A stretch of 64,000 nt of DNA from contig NZ_LT605205.1 of the NCBI RefSeq assembly GCF_900095135.1, positions 930,001 to 994,000 on the forward strand, written 5' to 3'. The notes beneath the pieces were generated by a model. It saw nothing but the letters and a program-made list of their open reading frames with translations, was not told where the DNA came from and made no database searches. Numbering within the stretch: position 1 is the first letter of the stretch; each line of letters begins with the position of its first letter. Of the stretch, positions 42,711 through 52,321 are shown piece by piece. This stretch comes from Proteiniphilum saccharofermentans (GTDB lineage Bacteria; Bacteroidota; Bacteroidia; Bacteroidales; Dysgonomonadaceae). Both the position numbers and the translations under genes were made by a program.

Positions 42711-42720
42711 AAAAGAATCC

Positions 42721-42880
42721 CTATTTTCTGAATGTCCCCTTCATGCGATAGCGGATAGTCCCCTGCATGTAATCATACCAGAAGGTGAACGTATTATTGC
42801 TGAATGTCGCTTCACCGTCTTTAATATCCATCACACCCCAGGAGTAGGGGATGTTTGTGCTTGTTCTAATGTTTCTAATT
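42721..42880 (-). pseudogene. 3' end of a small protein gene cut by IS1182
   Basis: The minus strand is open from the IS border to TAG at 42721 and reads STNIPYSWGVMDIKDGEATF, FWYDYMQGTIRYRMKGTFRK. The alternating polar/aromatic pattern suggests the end of a beta-rich, lipocalin-like lipoprotein. Its 5' part is not found beyond the IS, so the IS event also removed DNA. Confidence 0.55.
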
Positions 42881-44771
42881 TTGAGTCCGCTCCGAAAAGT
42901 CGGAGTGATAATTTAGTTTAAAATTTTTTGTACAATAAATTTTATAAATCAGGTAAATTTCACCTGAAAAGTTCTTTGAAATATTTGCGTATATAGCTAT
43001 TATTCACTACCTTAGTAGGGCTTAAAACTGTATAATATGTTCAAAAAATCGGACGAAAACCCTCAATTGGGCATTTTTTCATCACCGACGGAGTACTTCA
43101 GAGACTCTAAGAAGAAAGAATACCTAAAAAATGACTCCTGGCATAACCGGTTCCGAAACCATGTTGTAATGCGTGTGGATGAGTCTATTTTCAGACCACT
43201 TTATTCTAATGGAACGGGGGCTCCTAATGCCTCTATCCGTATTTTGGTCGGTATGATGATCCTCAAGGAAGGCCAGGGATGGAGCGACGCACAATTGTTT
43301 GAGAACTGCGCATACAATTTACTTGTTCGCAGTGCTCTGGGTCTGATGTCGTTAGAGGACGCTGAGCCTGTTTCATCCACTTACTACCTTTTCCGTCGCC
43401 ATCTGGTTGACTATGCAAGGGAACACGGCGAAGACCTGTTCAAAAAGTGCCAGGGGCAAATCACCCGTGACCAGCTATTGGAGTTTGAGGTGAGCGGCAA
43501 GCAGGTGCGCATGGACAGTAAACTGGTCGGCAGCAATATCGCCTGGTACTCCCGTTACGAGTTGATTCATGAAACCCTGCGTCTGTTTATCAATGAAAGG
43601 GAGGAACATATCTTCAATAAGAGCCTGTCCAAAGAGATGTTTTCCCTTATCGAAAGCATACAGGGTGAAACGGGCAACAAGGTGGTGTACCGCAGTACAA
43701 AGGCCGAGGTTGATGCCAGGTTCGTTGAACTGGGCAAACTGATGTACCGTTTTATAGGGCTCTTCAAGAAGCATGACTATGGTCATTACCAGACCCTTAA
43801 AGCGGTTTTCGAACAACAATACTCGGTTGGCAGGGACAAAACTGTCGTTCCTCTGGAAAAGGAGAAAGTCAGCGCCAAATCCATACAGTCACCCCATGAC
43901 ACCGACTGCCATTACCGTGACAAAGACGGCAACAAGGTCAAAGGGTATTCGGTGAACGTCACCGAGACATGCGACCAACCGGGAGATGACAAAGATACGG
44001 CATTGAACCTGATAACCGATACCGAGGTAACGGTGGCATCGGCTCCGGACAACGGCTTCCTTGAACAAGCCCTGGATCGGACACAGGAAATAATATCCGA
44101 CAAAATAGAGAAAGTATATGCCGACGGGGCTTACCACAGTGCTGATAATCAGGAGTATTGCCAAAGCGATAAAAATGGCATCGAGCTGATACTCACAGGC
44201 ATGCAAGGCCCCGCACCGAGATATGACATCCGTTTGGACGAACAGAATGAAATCAATTTAATAGTAACCGACAACAAAACAGGAACAACAATACAGGCAC
44301 AACGGGTAAAACTCCGCAAAGACAAAACACAGAGGAAATGGAGGATCAAGACTGAAGAAGGAAAATACCGCTACTTCGATGAGGATAACCTCAGGGCTGC
44401 CGCTCTGAGGAAGAAATTGGACGATATCCCGATAGATGAAAAAAATATCAGGAACAATGTCGAAGCAAGCATTTTCCAGTTAGGATACCATTACCCGAAT
44501 GACAAGAGCCGTTACAGGTCACTTGCCAAGCACAAACTATGGGCATACTCCCGCTCGTTGTGGATAAACTTCGTCAGGATAGTGAATTATATGACGCGAA
44601 TAAGTCAAAGAGCGCTTTTTTGGCAAAAACTGCCACAATATATAATTAATTTATGTTTCAATATGTATATTATTGTAAACATACTTTCAATTAATAAAAA
44701 CAATCACATTTGTCCGGTTAAACTTCATTTTTCAGCAATTTGAAAAAATGGGGTTTTCAGAGCAGACTCAA
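42881..44771 (+). mobile_element. IS1182-family insertion sequence (about 1.89 kb)
   Basis: The left end TTGAGTCCGCTCCGAAAAG and the reverse complement of the right end TTGAGTCTGCTCTGAAAAC are matching inverted repeats with few differences. A transposase fills the interior. No target duplication is seen, and different broken genes lie at the two borders, which points to a deletion next to the IS. Confidence 0.88.
43037..44743 (+). CDS. IS1182-family transposase
   Basis: This 568-residue transposase shows the IS1182 layout: N-terminal DUF772-like block (FRPLYSNGTGAPNASIRILVGMMILKEGQGWSDAQL), the first Asp in GKQVRMDSKLVGSNIA, a second in EKVYADGAYHSADNQ, and a C-terminal EASIFQLGYHYPNDKSRYRS. 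The frame is intact and the stop lies just before the right end. The element may be active. Confidence 0.93.
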   Translation: MFKKSDENPQLGIFSSPTEYFRDSKKKEYLKNDSWHNRFRNHVVMRVDESIFRPLYSNGTGAPNASIRILVGMMILKEGQGWSDAQLFENCAYNLLVRSALGLMSLEDAEPVSSTYYLFRRHLVDYAREHGEDLFKKCQGQITRDQLLEFEVSGKQVRMDSKLVGSNIAWYSRYELIHETLRLFINEREEHIFNKSLSKEMFSLIESIQGETGNKVVYRSTKAEVDARFVELGKLMYRFIGLFKKHDYGHYQTLKAVFEQQYSVGRDKTVVPLEKEKVSAKSIQSPHDTDCHYRDKDGNKVKGYSVNVTETCDQPGDDKDTALNLITDTEVTVASAPDNGFLEQALDRTQEIISDKIEKVYADGAYHSADNQEYCQSDKNGIELILTGMQGPAPRYDIRLDEQNEINLIVTDNKTGTTIQAQRVKLRKDKTQRKWRIKTEEGKYRYFDEDNLRAAALRKKLDDIPIDEKNIRNNVEASIFQLGYHYPNDKSRYRSLAKHKLWAYSRSLWINFVRIVNYMTRISQRALFWQKLPQYIINLCFNMYIIVNILSINKNNHICPVKLHFSAI

Positions 44772-45404
44772 GATTATTATTTTCAAAGGCAATCCTTTTT
44801 CTGCGGCGACATCCACTAAGGAATTATGTACATGAAATTCTGTAAAAGGACATCGGTTGGTATAATAAACAACCAAACCATTTTTCTCCGGACATTCTCC
44901 ACTTTTGACACATTCCTTAAAACAGGGATTATGTGCTGTTGCATTTATCTTCAATACCAGAAGTGAAAAACCATTTGGTAATCTTTCCACTTCCTCGAAC
45001 CCTTGTCCCAACAGCCATTTAGTGTCGCTCATAAAGTGAAATTTCTTTGTCCCGACAACGGTGACTAACCCGTTTTTACCTTGTGATCTTGCGTCGGAAA
45101 TGGCTGATTGAAGTAGTGTTTTAGCATGGCCTTTTCCCTTATATTGTCCCGAAACCCAAAAACAGTTTATCATCAGATAGTTGGGTGCACTGACCGGAAT
45201 CCATGCTTTTTCAGCGGAAACGTACTCTATGAAGACTTTTGCATGTACATCCAGTCGCCTGAAAACATATCCGTTATCAAACTCCTTCTTTAGCCATGCT
45301 TTTTTGAGTTCATAGCCTTCCCTGCATTTTTTATCGGAAAGAGCACAGCAAATATGCTCTTTGTCAATGTTTTCCTTTGTAAGAGTGATGTAATTATTTT
45401 CCAT
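44757..45404 (-). pseudogene. GNAT acetyltransferase with YoaP domain, truncated by IS1182
   Basis: The N-terminal 140 residues are a GNAT domain (CFWVSGQYKGKGHAKTLLQSAI is the acetyl-CoA loop Q-x-x-G-x-G/A). A YoaP-type C-terminal domain then starts (HNPCFKECVKSGECPEKNGLVVYYTNRCPFTEFHV). It ends at GLPLKIIILSLL, where the last residues and the stop codon are from the IS1182 end. Intact relatives go on for about 35-40 residues with the second half of the YoaP domain. The acetyltransferase domain is complete, so partial activity is possible. Confidence 0.85.
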
Positions 45405-45667
45405 AATTTTCTATTTTATTGGTGTATATATTTTCAATGGTATTGTGCATACTTCTTTATTATTTAAGGCAAAGGTATGCAATTCAACATAATAATTGTT
45501 GTCCAATACCGCCAATTTTATTGTAATATACTTCCCGGATGATATTTTTGAAATATCTCAGTGTGAAATTTTATTTTTTGTTATTAATGCCTGCATATTA
45601 GTTGATTTTTGCTGATTGTCAAATAACTACTACTTTTGTCAGTAATAAGTAAACAGTAAGGTTTCTA

Positions 45668-46231
45668 ATGAATAACCAAAACAATACACATTTACATCCG
45701 TTAGAAAACGCAAGTGCGTTGGAGAGCCGATTTCGCAGATTACTGCAAAATCCGAGGAGAATACTGAAGAAATATATTCGGCAAGGCATGACAGTCCTTG
45801 ACTTAGGTTGTGGCCCCGGTTTTTTTACACTTGAAATTGCAAAATTAGTTGGCGAAGAAGGAAAAGTCATAGCGGTTGATGTGCAAGAAGGGATGCTTGA
45901 AATATTGAAACAAAAGTTGAAAGGCAGCGAACTGAAAGAGCGAATCCAAATTCTTAAGAACGAGCCACAAAGCCTCGGATTTTCAGAGAAAGTAGATTTT
46001 ATCCTTGCCTTTTACTCTTTCCACGAAATGAAACACATAGACCATATCATTCAGGCCCTGAAAGAAGTAATGAAACCAAATACGGAAATTTTAATTTCTG
46101 AACAGAAAATGCACGTCTCAAAAGACGTGTTTAAAAGCATAGTGATCAGAATGATAAACAATGGATTTGTCGTTTGCCGGCGACCGAAGATATTTTTTAG
46201 CAGAAGTGTTGTTATGAAAATTGGAAAATAG
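45668..46231 (+). CDS. Class I SAM-dependent methyltransferase
   Basis: This 187-residue protein has motif I GMTVLDLGCGPGFFTLEIA, an acidic strand end KVIAVDVQEGML, and FILAFYSFHEM, as in UbiE-like enzymes. The substrate is unknown; small standalone proteins of this sort in Bacteroidales often lie beside metal or arsenic genes, but none is next to it here. The length is complete for the core fold with a short C-terminal beta part. Confidence 0.88.
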   Translation: MNNQNNTHLHPLENASALESRFRRLLQNPRRILKKYIRQGMTVLDLGCGPGFFTLEIAKLVGEEGKVIAVDVQEGMLEILKQKLKGSELKERIQILKNEPQSLGFSEKVDFILAFYSFHEMKHIDHIIQALKEVMKPNTEILISEQKMHVSKDVFKSIVIRMINNGFVVCRRPKIFFSRSVVMKIGK

Positions 46232-46315
46232 ACCCAATTGTCCAACATCCTTGTATAAGTAATGCCGGAGACAATAGGAGGAGAGTGGGGTGGAATGATT
46301 TTGTGAAGAGATAAT

Positions 46316-47149
46316 TTATTCTTCAATTCTTTGGCATTCGGGGCAGTAATAAACTGAACCGCCTAAATAAGCTTCTTTTACGATGGTACCGCCACAGCGG
46401 GGACAGGGATTTTTCCATGTCTTGGCAGACATGATTGTCCGGTAACCTCCGTTATTGCCGTATAGGTCTGTCTGCGTATCACGTCCACCTTCAATGGTCA
46501 TATCTATCAGGGTATCTTTCAGGGATTTGAAGAGAACTTCCTTTTTCCTGTCCGACAGGATTGATATTTTCTGCTTTGGGTTGATCCGCGCGTTGAACAA
46601 AATATCCTGCGTCACACCGTTGCCTACACCTGGAATACGTTGTTCAGTGGCCAGCAGGGCTTTGGCACTCAATGTTTTTTTCGCTTCGACAAATAGTTTT
46701 TCAAATTCTTCCTCACCATAGTCGTTGCTTATCGGAGAAATACTCTCCCTGCTTAACTTGTAATATTTATTATCGATATTTCGATCAGGATAGGCGTTGA
46801 TAAATCCGTACATGGCGACTGAGAACGCAAGGAACGATCCGTCATCGAACGTCAGCAACAACTGGTAATTGGCAGGTATCTTGTCGTCCGGATTGTAATA
46901 ACGGGCAATAACCCCGTCGCCGATATTGATCAGGGCGTTGTCCGAAAGGCTGAAGTCTACAAACATGCCATACCCTTCGGAGGAAAGTATGGTTTTGCCG
47001 ACAAGCAGTTTTCCGTATTCCTTCGGGTTGCCGTTATAGAATGTAAATTTATGCGGCTTGGTGGCATTGAACACTTGTGTGATTGTTTTGCCGCTCAGCA
47101 TGTTATTGGCCTGTTTGCTGAGAGTCAGTACTTCGGGTAATTCTAACAT
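46316..47149 (-). CDS. Fpg/Nei-like protein lacking the catalytic proline
   Basis: This 277-residue protein has the Fpg/Nei fold: N-terminal MLELPEVLTLSKQANN, the helix-two-turn-helix LLATEQRIPGVGNGVTQDILF and a C-terminal zinc finger CPRCGGT...YYCPEC. Active Fpg/Nei enzymes begin MPELPE, with the Pro as nucleophile; here it is Leu (Glu3 is kept). The Lys of the RRGKYL motif is also not seen (SEGYGMFVDF). It is thus probably not a standard glycosylase and may bind damaged DNA or act by another route. It belongs to a subgroup with MLELPE or MIELPE starts. Confidence 0.88.
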   Translation of the reverse strand: MLELPEVLTLSKQANNMLSGKTITQVFNATKPHKFTFYNGNPKEYGKLLVGKTILSSEGYGMFVDFSLSDNALINIGDGVIARYYNPDDKIPANYQLLLTFDDGSFLAFSVAMYGFINAYPDRNIDNKYYKLSRESISPISNDYGEEEFEKLFVEAKKTLSAKALLATEQRIPGVGNGVTQDILFNARINPKQKISILSDRKKEVLFKSLKDTLIDMTIEGGRDTQTDLYGNNGGYRTIMSAKTWKNPCPRCGGTIVKEAYLGGSVYYCPECQRIEE

Positions 47150-47628
47150 ACTATTCTGGTTTTATTTTTCAATGGATATATATATTTCCGGAGCGGCATA
47201 CCGCAACTCTGGCAATATTGCATGTCAACAGTCTGATCCATACCACAAAGATACAATACCTACTCCGGATATGGTTGCCTGAAACAGGTATTTTTCTACA
47301 TAGATACAAAATAAAAAAGACGGTCTGTTTTTTTACTCTTTTTATACGATGGAAAATCATAAACTTTTACAGAATAAACTAAATAATAGATATTCTTGTT
47401 GTATTTTTGTCGTGCCGAATGCATAGTTATCCTGTAAATGGGATAATCCGGCACATATATGTTTATCATTTTAGTCATATGAAACTCGCTTTTAGTCATG
47501 TTCTTGTATAAGAACGGTTTTTATGCTCGTTTCACAGAATTTCCGGCTGTTCTCATCCATGGTACACTTTGGACTGATTGGACTGCACCTGTCCGGTGGG
47601 AATAGTTTTTAAAAAGAGTTTATTTATC
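47150..47628. other. Gene-free stretch upstream of trhO
   Basis: No gene is seen here. A hairpin at 47412-47454 is the only clear structure. The remainder is AT-rich; a TATTTTTG box near 47402 could be the trhO promoter, giving a leader of about 220 nt. Confidence 0.5.
47412..47454 (+). other. Two-part hairpin in the trhO upstream region
   Basis: GTGCCG (47412-47417) pairs with CGGCAC (47449-47454) and, inside an asymmetric internal loop, TTATCC (47427-47432) pairs with GGATAA (47441-47446). No T-run follows, so it is not a terminator. It may be a leader RNA element. Confidence 0.5.
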
Positions 47629-48678
47629 ATGCCTGTACTTCATAATCGTATTTCCAACGCTGAACTTAAGTTGCGGATGTTGCGGGAAACTGAACCTCGT
47701 ATTACGATTTCATTCTACAAATATTTTCATATTACTGATCCGCGTCAATTCAGGGATGACCTTTATGTAAAGTTCGATGCCATAAAGGTGTTCGGCCGCG
47801 TCTATATTGCACATGAAGGGATTAACGGACAAATCTCCGTCCCCGAAAGCAATCTGGATGCTTTTCGTGATATCCTGTATGGCGCCGATCCGGCGTTGAA
47901 CGGTATCCGTTTGAATATCGCGGTGGATGACGACGGCAAATCATTCTGGGTGTTACGCATGAAAGTGCGCAACAAGGTGGTTGCCGACGGTATCGACGAT
48001 CCGGCATTCGACCCTTCCAGGACGGGAAAATACCTCAAAGCCAAAGAGTATAATGAGATCACGCAGGATCCCGACACGGTCGTGGTAGATATGCGTAACC
48101 ATTACGAATATGAAGTGGGGCATTTTGAAAATGCGGTTGAAGTCCCTTCCGACACGTTCCGCGAACAGTTGCCGATGGCGGTGGAGATGCTGAAAGAGCA
48201 CAAGGATAAAAATATTGTGATGTACTGCACAGGCGGTATCCGTTGTGAAAAGGCGAGTGCCTATATGCTTCATAATGGATTTAAGAACGTGTACCATGTG
48301 GAAGGTGGTATTATTGAATACGTTCGCAAAGCGCGTGAAGAAAATCTTCCGGTGAAATTTATAGGGAAGAATTTCGTGTTCGATGAACGGTTAGGCGAAC
48401 GTATTACGGAGGATGTGATTGCCCGGTGCCACCAGTGTGGAGAGCCGTGCGATACACATACCAACTGTAAAAACGAGGGCTGTCACCTGTTATTTATCCA
48501 ATGCGAAAAATGTGCGGCAGAGATGGACGGATGCTGTTCCGACGAATGCAAACAGGTGGTTCAACTACCGGAAGAAGAAAGTAGAAAATTGCGGAAAGGG
48601 ACTGATCGCGGACGAATGATTTTTAATAAATCGAGAAACAACCCACTGCTTCGTAAAAAACAGGTTTCGGCAAAGTAA
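47629..48678 (+). CDS. trhO: tRNA uridine(34) hydroxylase, rhodanese type
   Basis: About 349 residues from ATG 47629 ([14 protein letters not shown]). The N-terminal acylphosphatase-like part has [16 protein letters not shown]. The rhodanese domain carries the active Cys in [18 protein letters not shown]. The C-terminal Cys-rich part ([19 protein letters not shown], then [16 protein letters not shown]) is a zinc module seen in the longer TrhO/YceA homologues. TrhO makes 5-hydroxyuridine at tRNA position 34. It converges on the second ABC-F gene. Confidence 0.94.
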   Translation: MPVLHNRISNAELKLRMLRETEPRITISFYKYFHITDPRQFRDDLYVKFDAIKVFGRVYIAHEGINGQISVPESNLDAFRDILYGADPALNGIRLNIAVDDDGKSFWVLRMKVRNKVVADGIDDPAFDPSRTGKYLKAKEYNEITQDPDTVVVDMRNHYEYEVGHFENAVEVPSDTFREQLPMAVEMLKEHKDKNIVMYCTGGIRCEKASAYMLHNGFKNVYHVEGGIIEYVRKAREENLPVKFIGKNFVFDERLGERITEDVIARCHQCGEPCDTHTNCKNEGCHLLFIQCEKCAAEMDGCCSDECKQVVQLPEEESRKLRKGTDRGRMIFNKSRNNPLLRKKQVSAK

Positions 48679-48707
48679 ATAAATGCACTTTGCACTTGTT
48701 TAACGAA

Positions 48708-50342
48708 CTATTTCCGTTCTATTTCCCGGAGGTTCTCCATCTTCTTTTTCTTCAGGAATCCGTAGATATCTTCGAGATGTTCGGCTACTTTCCGGTTGCC
48801 GAATTCGTATACTTTTTTCACCAGACCATTCAGGAAATCGCGGTCGTGCGATACAACAATCAACGTACCATCGAAATCGACCAGCGCCTGTTTCAGGATA
48901 TCTTTGGTCTTCAGGTCGAGGTGGTTGGTCGGCTCATCGAGAATAAGCAGGTTGACCGGTTCGAGCAGCAGTTTTATCATCGCCAGGCGGGTGCGTTCGC
49001 CTCCCGAGAGAACTTTCACTTTCTTGTCGATATCTTCCCGTCCGAACATGAATGCCCCCAGAATATCCCTGATTTTTGTCCGGATATCGCCGACGGTAAT
49101 ATCATCGATGGTCTGAAAAACGGTCAATTCCTCATCCAAAAGCGATGCCTGGTTTTGTGCGAAATAGCCGATCTTCACGTTATGTCCTAATTGCAGATTC
49201 CCTTCGAAACCGGTTTCTTCCATGATACATTTTACGAGTGTGGATTTCCCTTCACCGTTGCGGCCGACGAATGCCACTTTTTCTCCCCGTTCGATGGTGA
49301 AATTCACATCGTTGAAAATCAATTTTTCACCGTACGATTTACTTACATTCTCTGCAATAACAGGGTAGCTTCCCGAACGCGGCGCCGGAGGAAATCGCAG
49401 TTTCAGGGCCGATGTATCCACTTCATCGACCTCCACCAGCTCCAGTTTCTCCAACATTTTCACACGCGACTGCACCTGTAATGTTTTCGAATAGGTACCT
49501 TTAAACCGTTCGATAAACTCTTTGGTTTCGGCAATCATTTTCTGTTGGTCGTCATACTGCTTTTGTTGCTGTTCGCGGCGTTCCTTCCGCAATTCAAGGT
49601 AGTGCGAGTAGGTTGCTTTGTAGTCGTAAGTACGCCCCATGGTAATTTCTATGGTGCGGTTGGTGATATTATCTACAAATGCACGGTCGTGCGAAATAAC
49701 CACCACTGCTTTGGCACTGTTGATAAGGAAATCTTCGAACCATTCAACGGAATCGATATCGAGGTGGTTAGTGGGCTCATCAAGCAAAATAAGGTCAGGA
49801 TCCTGCAAAAGGATTTTTGCCAGTTCTATGCGCATACGCCATCCGCCGCTGAATTCCGATGTCATCCGGTTGAAATCGCTTCGCACAAATCCTAATCCAA
49901 GCAGCGTTTTTTCCACAGCTGCATCGTAGTTGATCTCTTCGACACCATAAAATTTTTCGCTCAATGCGGAAACGCGTTCGATGAGTTGCATATATTCGTC
50001 CGATTCATAATCGGTGCGTACGGTAAGTTGGTTGTTGATGCTTGCAATTTCCTCTTCCAGTTGATGGATACGCGAAAAGGCCTGTGCTGTTTCCTCGAAA
50101 ACAGTGCGTTCATCTTCGGTCATCAGGTGTTGCGGAAGATACGCAATGGTGAAATCTTTGGGTGTGGAAACTCTCCCTCTGGTCGGTTGCCTCACGCCTG
50201 CCAGAATTTTCAGCAATGTGGATTTTCCCGCACCGTTTTTACCCATCAGGGCAATGCGGTCTTTGGGATTTATTACAAAAGAGATGTCCGAAAATAATGC
50301 CGCTCCCCCGAACTCTACGGCCAATCCATCGACTAATACCAT
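48708..50342 (-). CDS. ABC-F family ATPase (second copy)
   Basis: This 544-residue protein has two ABC domains: GKNGAGKSTLL, EFSGGWRMRIELAKILL, LILLDEPTNHLDI; then GRNGEGKSTLV, LSGGERTRLAMIKLL, LLILDEPTNHLDL. It has no membrane part and lacks the C-terminal coiled coil of its paralogue at 16041-17960, to which it is otherwise similar throughout. It is a translation-linked ABC-F ATPase; antibiotic-resistance function cannot be claimed from sequence. Confidence 0.92.
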   Translation of the reverse strand: MVLVDGLAVEFGGAALFSDISFVINPKDRIALMGKNGAGKSTLLKILAGVRQPTRGRVSTPKDFTIAYLPQHLMTEDERTVFEETAQAFSRIHQLEEEIASINNQLTVRTDYESDEYMQLIERVSALSEKFYGVEEINYDAAVEKTLLGLGFVRSDFNRMTSEFSGGWRMRIELAKILLQDPDLILLDEPTNHLDIDSVEWFEDFLINSAKAVVVISHDRAFVDNITNRTIEITMGRTYDYKATYSHYLELRKERREQQQKQYDDQQKMIAETKEFIERFKGTYSKTLQVQSRVKMLEKLELVEVDEVDTSALKLRFPPAPRSGSYPVIAENVSKSYGEKLIFNDVNFTIERGEKVAFVGRNGEGKSTLVKCIMEETGFEGNLQLGHNVKIGYFAQNQASLLDEELTVFQTIDDITVGDIRTKIRDILGAFMFGREDIDKKVKVLSGGERTRLAMIKLLLEPVNLLILDEPTNHLDLKTKDILKQALVDFDGTLIVVSHDRDFLNGLVKKVYEFGNRKVAEHLEDIYGFLKKKKMENLREIERK

Positions 50343-50472
50343 AATCTTGTTTTATTTTTCAGGGTGCAAAGATACGTTTTGAAATCGACTAAGTATACTT
50401 TTATTTCTTCAATCCGGATTTCTTTATCCCCAAATGTTGTACTTTTGCATCCGTTTATTGAAAATGTAAATT

Positions 50473-51417
50473 ATGAACGGAAAAGCAAAAGGATATATAC
50501 TTGCGGCCATCGCTGCCGCCACATACGGAATGAATCCTCTATTCGCATTACCTCTATATCAGACAGGAATGGATCCGGATTCTGTATTGTTTTTCCGCTA
50601 TCTGTTTGCAATTCCTATTTTGGGGATTATGATCAAAGCACGTGGACGTGATTTCAAGATACAACAGAAGGAAATTCTACCGCTAATTGCTTTGGGACTT
50701 CTGGTCGCTCTCTCCTCACTTACCCTCTTCCAGAGTTATAATTTCATGGATGCCGGAATTGCATCGACCCTGTTGTTTGTTTACCCCATTATGGTAGCGT
50801 TAATTATGGTTGCCTTTTTCAAGGAGAAAATGACCTTGCTGACTATACTGTGTATTTTGATGGCATTGGGTGGTATTGCATTGCTCTTTAAAGGGGGTGG
50901 GGGGGACGGCTCTACTTTGAGCATGACAGGGATCCTGCTGGTGATGGCTTCGGCCTTATCATACGCTATTTATATCGTCGGAGTGAACCGTCCCATACTA
51001 AAAGAGGTCGCTACCCTCAAAATTACTTTTTATATTTTGCTGTTCGGACTTTCTCTGTTCCTGATACGTGTTGATTTCGGGGCAACCCTGATTATGCCGG
51101 AGAAATGGTATCTCTGGTTTAATCTTATAGCGCTGGCGGTTTTCCCGACAGCTATATCGTTTCTTTGCACCACCAGCGCTATTCAGTATATCGGTTCCAC
51201 ACCAACCGCTATACTTGGCGCACTTGAACCTGTAACAGCGGTATTTTTCGGGGTTGTAGTATTTGGTGAGACTCTCACCCTTCGCATCATCTCCGGGATT
51301 ATATTGATTATTATGGCCGTAACGCTTATCATTGCCGGTAGTAATGTTAAAACCTATCTGGTGCGTTTCCGCAAGATGTTCCCGAAAATTCCGGGAAAGA
51401 AACCTTTTCGCCCATAA
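50473..51417 (+). CDS. EamA/DMT-family transporter
   Basis: This 314-residue membrane protein has ten hydrophobic segments in two EamA repeats (GYILAAIAAATYGMNPLFALPL... and GILLVMASALSYAIYIVGV). The typical end GALEPVTAVFFGVVVFGETLT is present. DMT proteins export metabolites or amino acids; the substrate is unknown. A TACTTTTG box (50442-50449) lies about 25 bases upstream of the start. Confidence 0.92.
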   Translation: MNGKAKGYILAAIAAATYGMNPLFALPLYQTGMDPDSVLFFRYLFAIPILGIMIKARGRDFKIQQKEILPLIALGLLVALSSLTLFQSYNFMDAGIASTLLFVYPIMVALIMVAFFKEKMTLLTILCILMALGGIALLFKGGGGDGSTLSMTGILLVMASALSYAIYIVGVNRPILKEVATLKITFYILLFGLSLFLIRVDFGATLIMPEKWYLWFNLIALAVFPTAISFLCTTSAIQYIGSTPTAILGALEPVTAVFFGVVVFGETLTLRIISGIILIIMAVTLIIAGSNVKTYLVRFRKMFPKIPGKKPFRP

Positions 51418-51426
51418 CCAAATTAT

Positions 51427-52275
51427 TTATTGGCCTAATATGTCTTTGACTGATTGAATCAAAGGAGTTGTCGGACGGCCGATCAATCTGGAGAGCTGCT
51501 TGTTGTCGTCAAACAGATCGTTTTTAGATGCTCCGGTATCAAAGCTTGCAATAGCCTTTGCCATTCCTTCCGGTAGCCCGAAACTTTTCAGCATTTCAGC
51601 ATATTCTGTTTCGGGAAGATTCTTATAAGGAATTTCTTTACCGGTCTGACGGGAAATCTCTGCTGCCAGGTCTGTTAATGTAAAATAGTCATCTCCGGCT
51701 AATTCGTAAACTTTTCCTTGCTGGTTTTCACTCGTCACTACGACTGCTGCTGCCTCAGCGAAATCTTCACGGGTTGCCGAAGATATCTTTCCTTCACCGG
51801 CACTACCGACAAGAACGCCGGCCTTCACCGCTCCGGGAACAGAGCCCGTATAGTTTTCGGTGTACCATCCGTTACGTAAAATGGTATAGGCGATTCCGGA
51901 TGCTTTTAATGCGTCTTCTGTCGCTTTGTGCTCTCCCGCCAGGCTCAAAGTCGACCTGTCGGCATGTAACAGGCTGGTATAGACAATCCATTTTACCCCG
52001 GCCTGTTGCGCGGCTTTTATTACATTCTCGTGTTGTTGTCTGCGCTTTCCGATTTCATTGCTCGATATGAGTAACAAATGGTCGATACCATGTAATGCTT
52101 CGGCTAAGCTTTCCGGTTTTTCGTAGTCAAATGCACGGGTTTCAATACCCAGATCCGATGCCTTTTCAGGTGTGCGTACCAATGCCACCAGATTTTCCGC
52201 AGCCACTTTTTTCTTCAAATTCTCTACTACCAGGCGTCCTAACTGGCCTGTAGCTCCTGTGATTCCTGTTTTCAT
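51427..52275 (-). CDS. NmrA-like SDR oxidoreductase (QorB type)
   Basis: About 282 residues starting MKTGITGATGQLGRLVVENL, a GxTGxxG NAD(P)-binding motif. The LLLISSNEIGKR...QHENVIKAAQQAGVKWIVYTSLLHAD segment is typical of QorB/YtfG quinone oxidoreductases and azoreductase-like NmrA proteins. An Rrf2-type operator (52287-52305) lies directly upstream. Its likely regulator, the Rrf2 gene, is now 1.1 kb away because of an IS1595 insertion. Starts: ATG 52275 or ATG 52284. Confidence 0.92.
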   Translation of the reverse strand: MKTGITGATGQLGRLVVENLKKKVAAENLVALVRTPEKASDLGIETRAFDYEKPESLAEALHGIDHLLLISSNEIGKRRQQHENVIKAAQQAGVKWIVYTSLLHADRSTLSLAGEHKATEDALKASGIAYTILRNGWYTENYTGSVPGAVKAGVLVGSAGEGKISSATREDFAEAAAVVVTSENQQGKVYELAGDDYFTLTDLAAEISRQTGKEIPYKNLPETEYAEMLKSFGLPEGMAKAIASFDTGASKNDLFDDNKQLSRLIGRPTTPLIQSVKDILGQ

Positions 52276-52286
52276 AAAATCCAAAT

Positions 52287-52305
52287 TGTAATATTAACTG
52301 TTACA
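52287..52305. promoter_or_regulatory. Rrf2-type operator upstream of the SDR gene
   Basis: TGTAATATTAACTGTTACA has the same half-sites and spacing (TGTAA-N9-TTACA) as the centre of the operator before the Rrf2 gene at 53857-53875. Confidence 0.65.
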
Positions 52306-52321
52306 TTTATAATTAAAAAAA

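Larger units (their letters stand above)
42271..42880. other. Stretch of remnants and a candidate non-coding transcript
   Basis: No intact gene lies between the SWIM gene and the IS1182 element. It holds the terminator (42301-42340), a promoter and terminator pair enclosing about 200 nt (42344-42578), a piece of an ATPase gene (42605-42710, plus) and the end of a small protein gene (42721-42880, minus). Confidence 0.7.
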
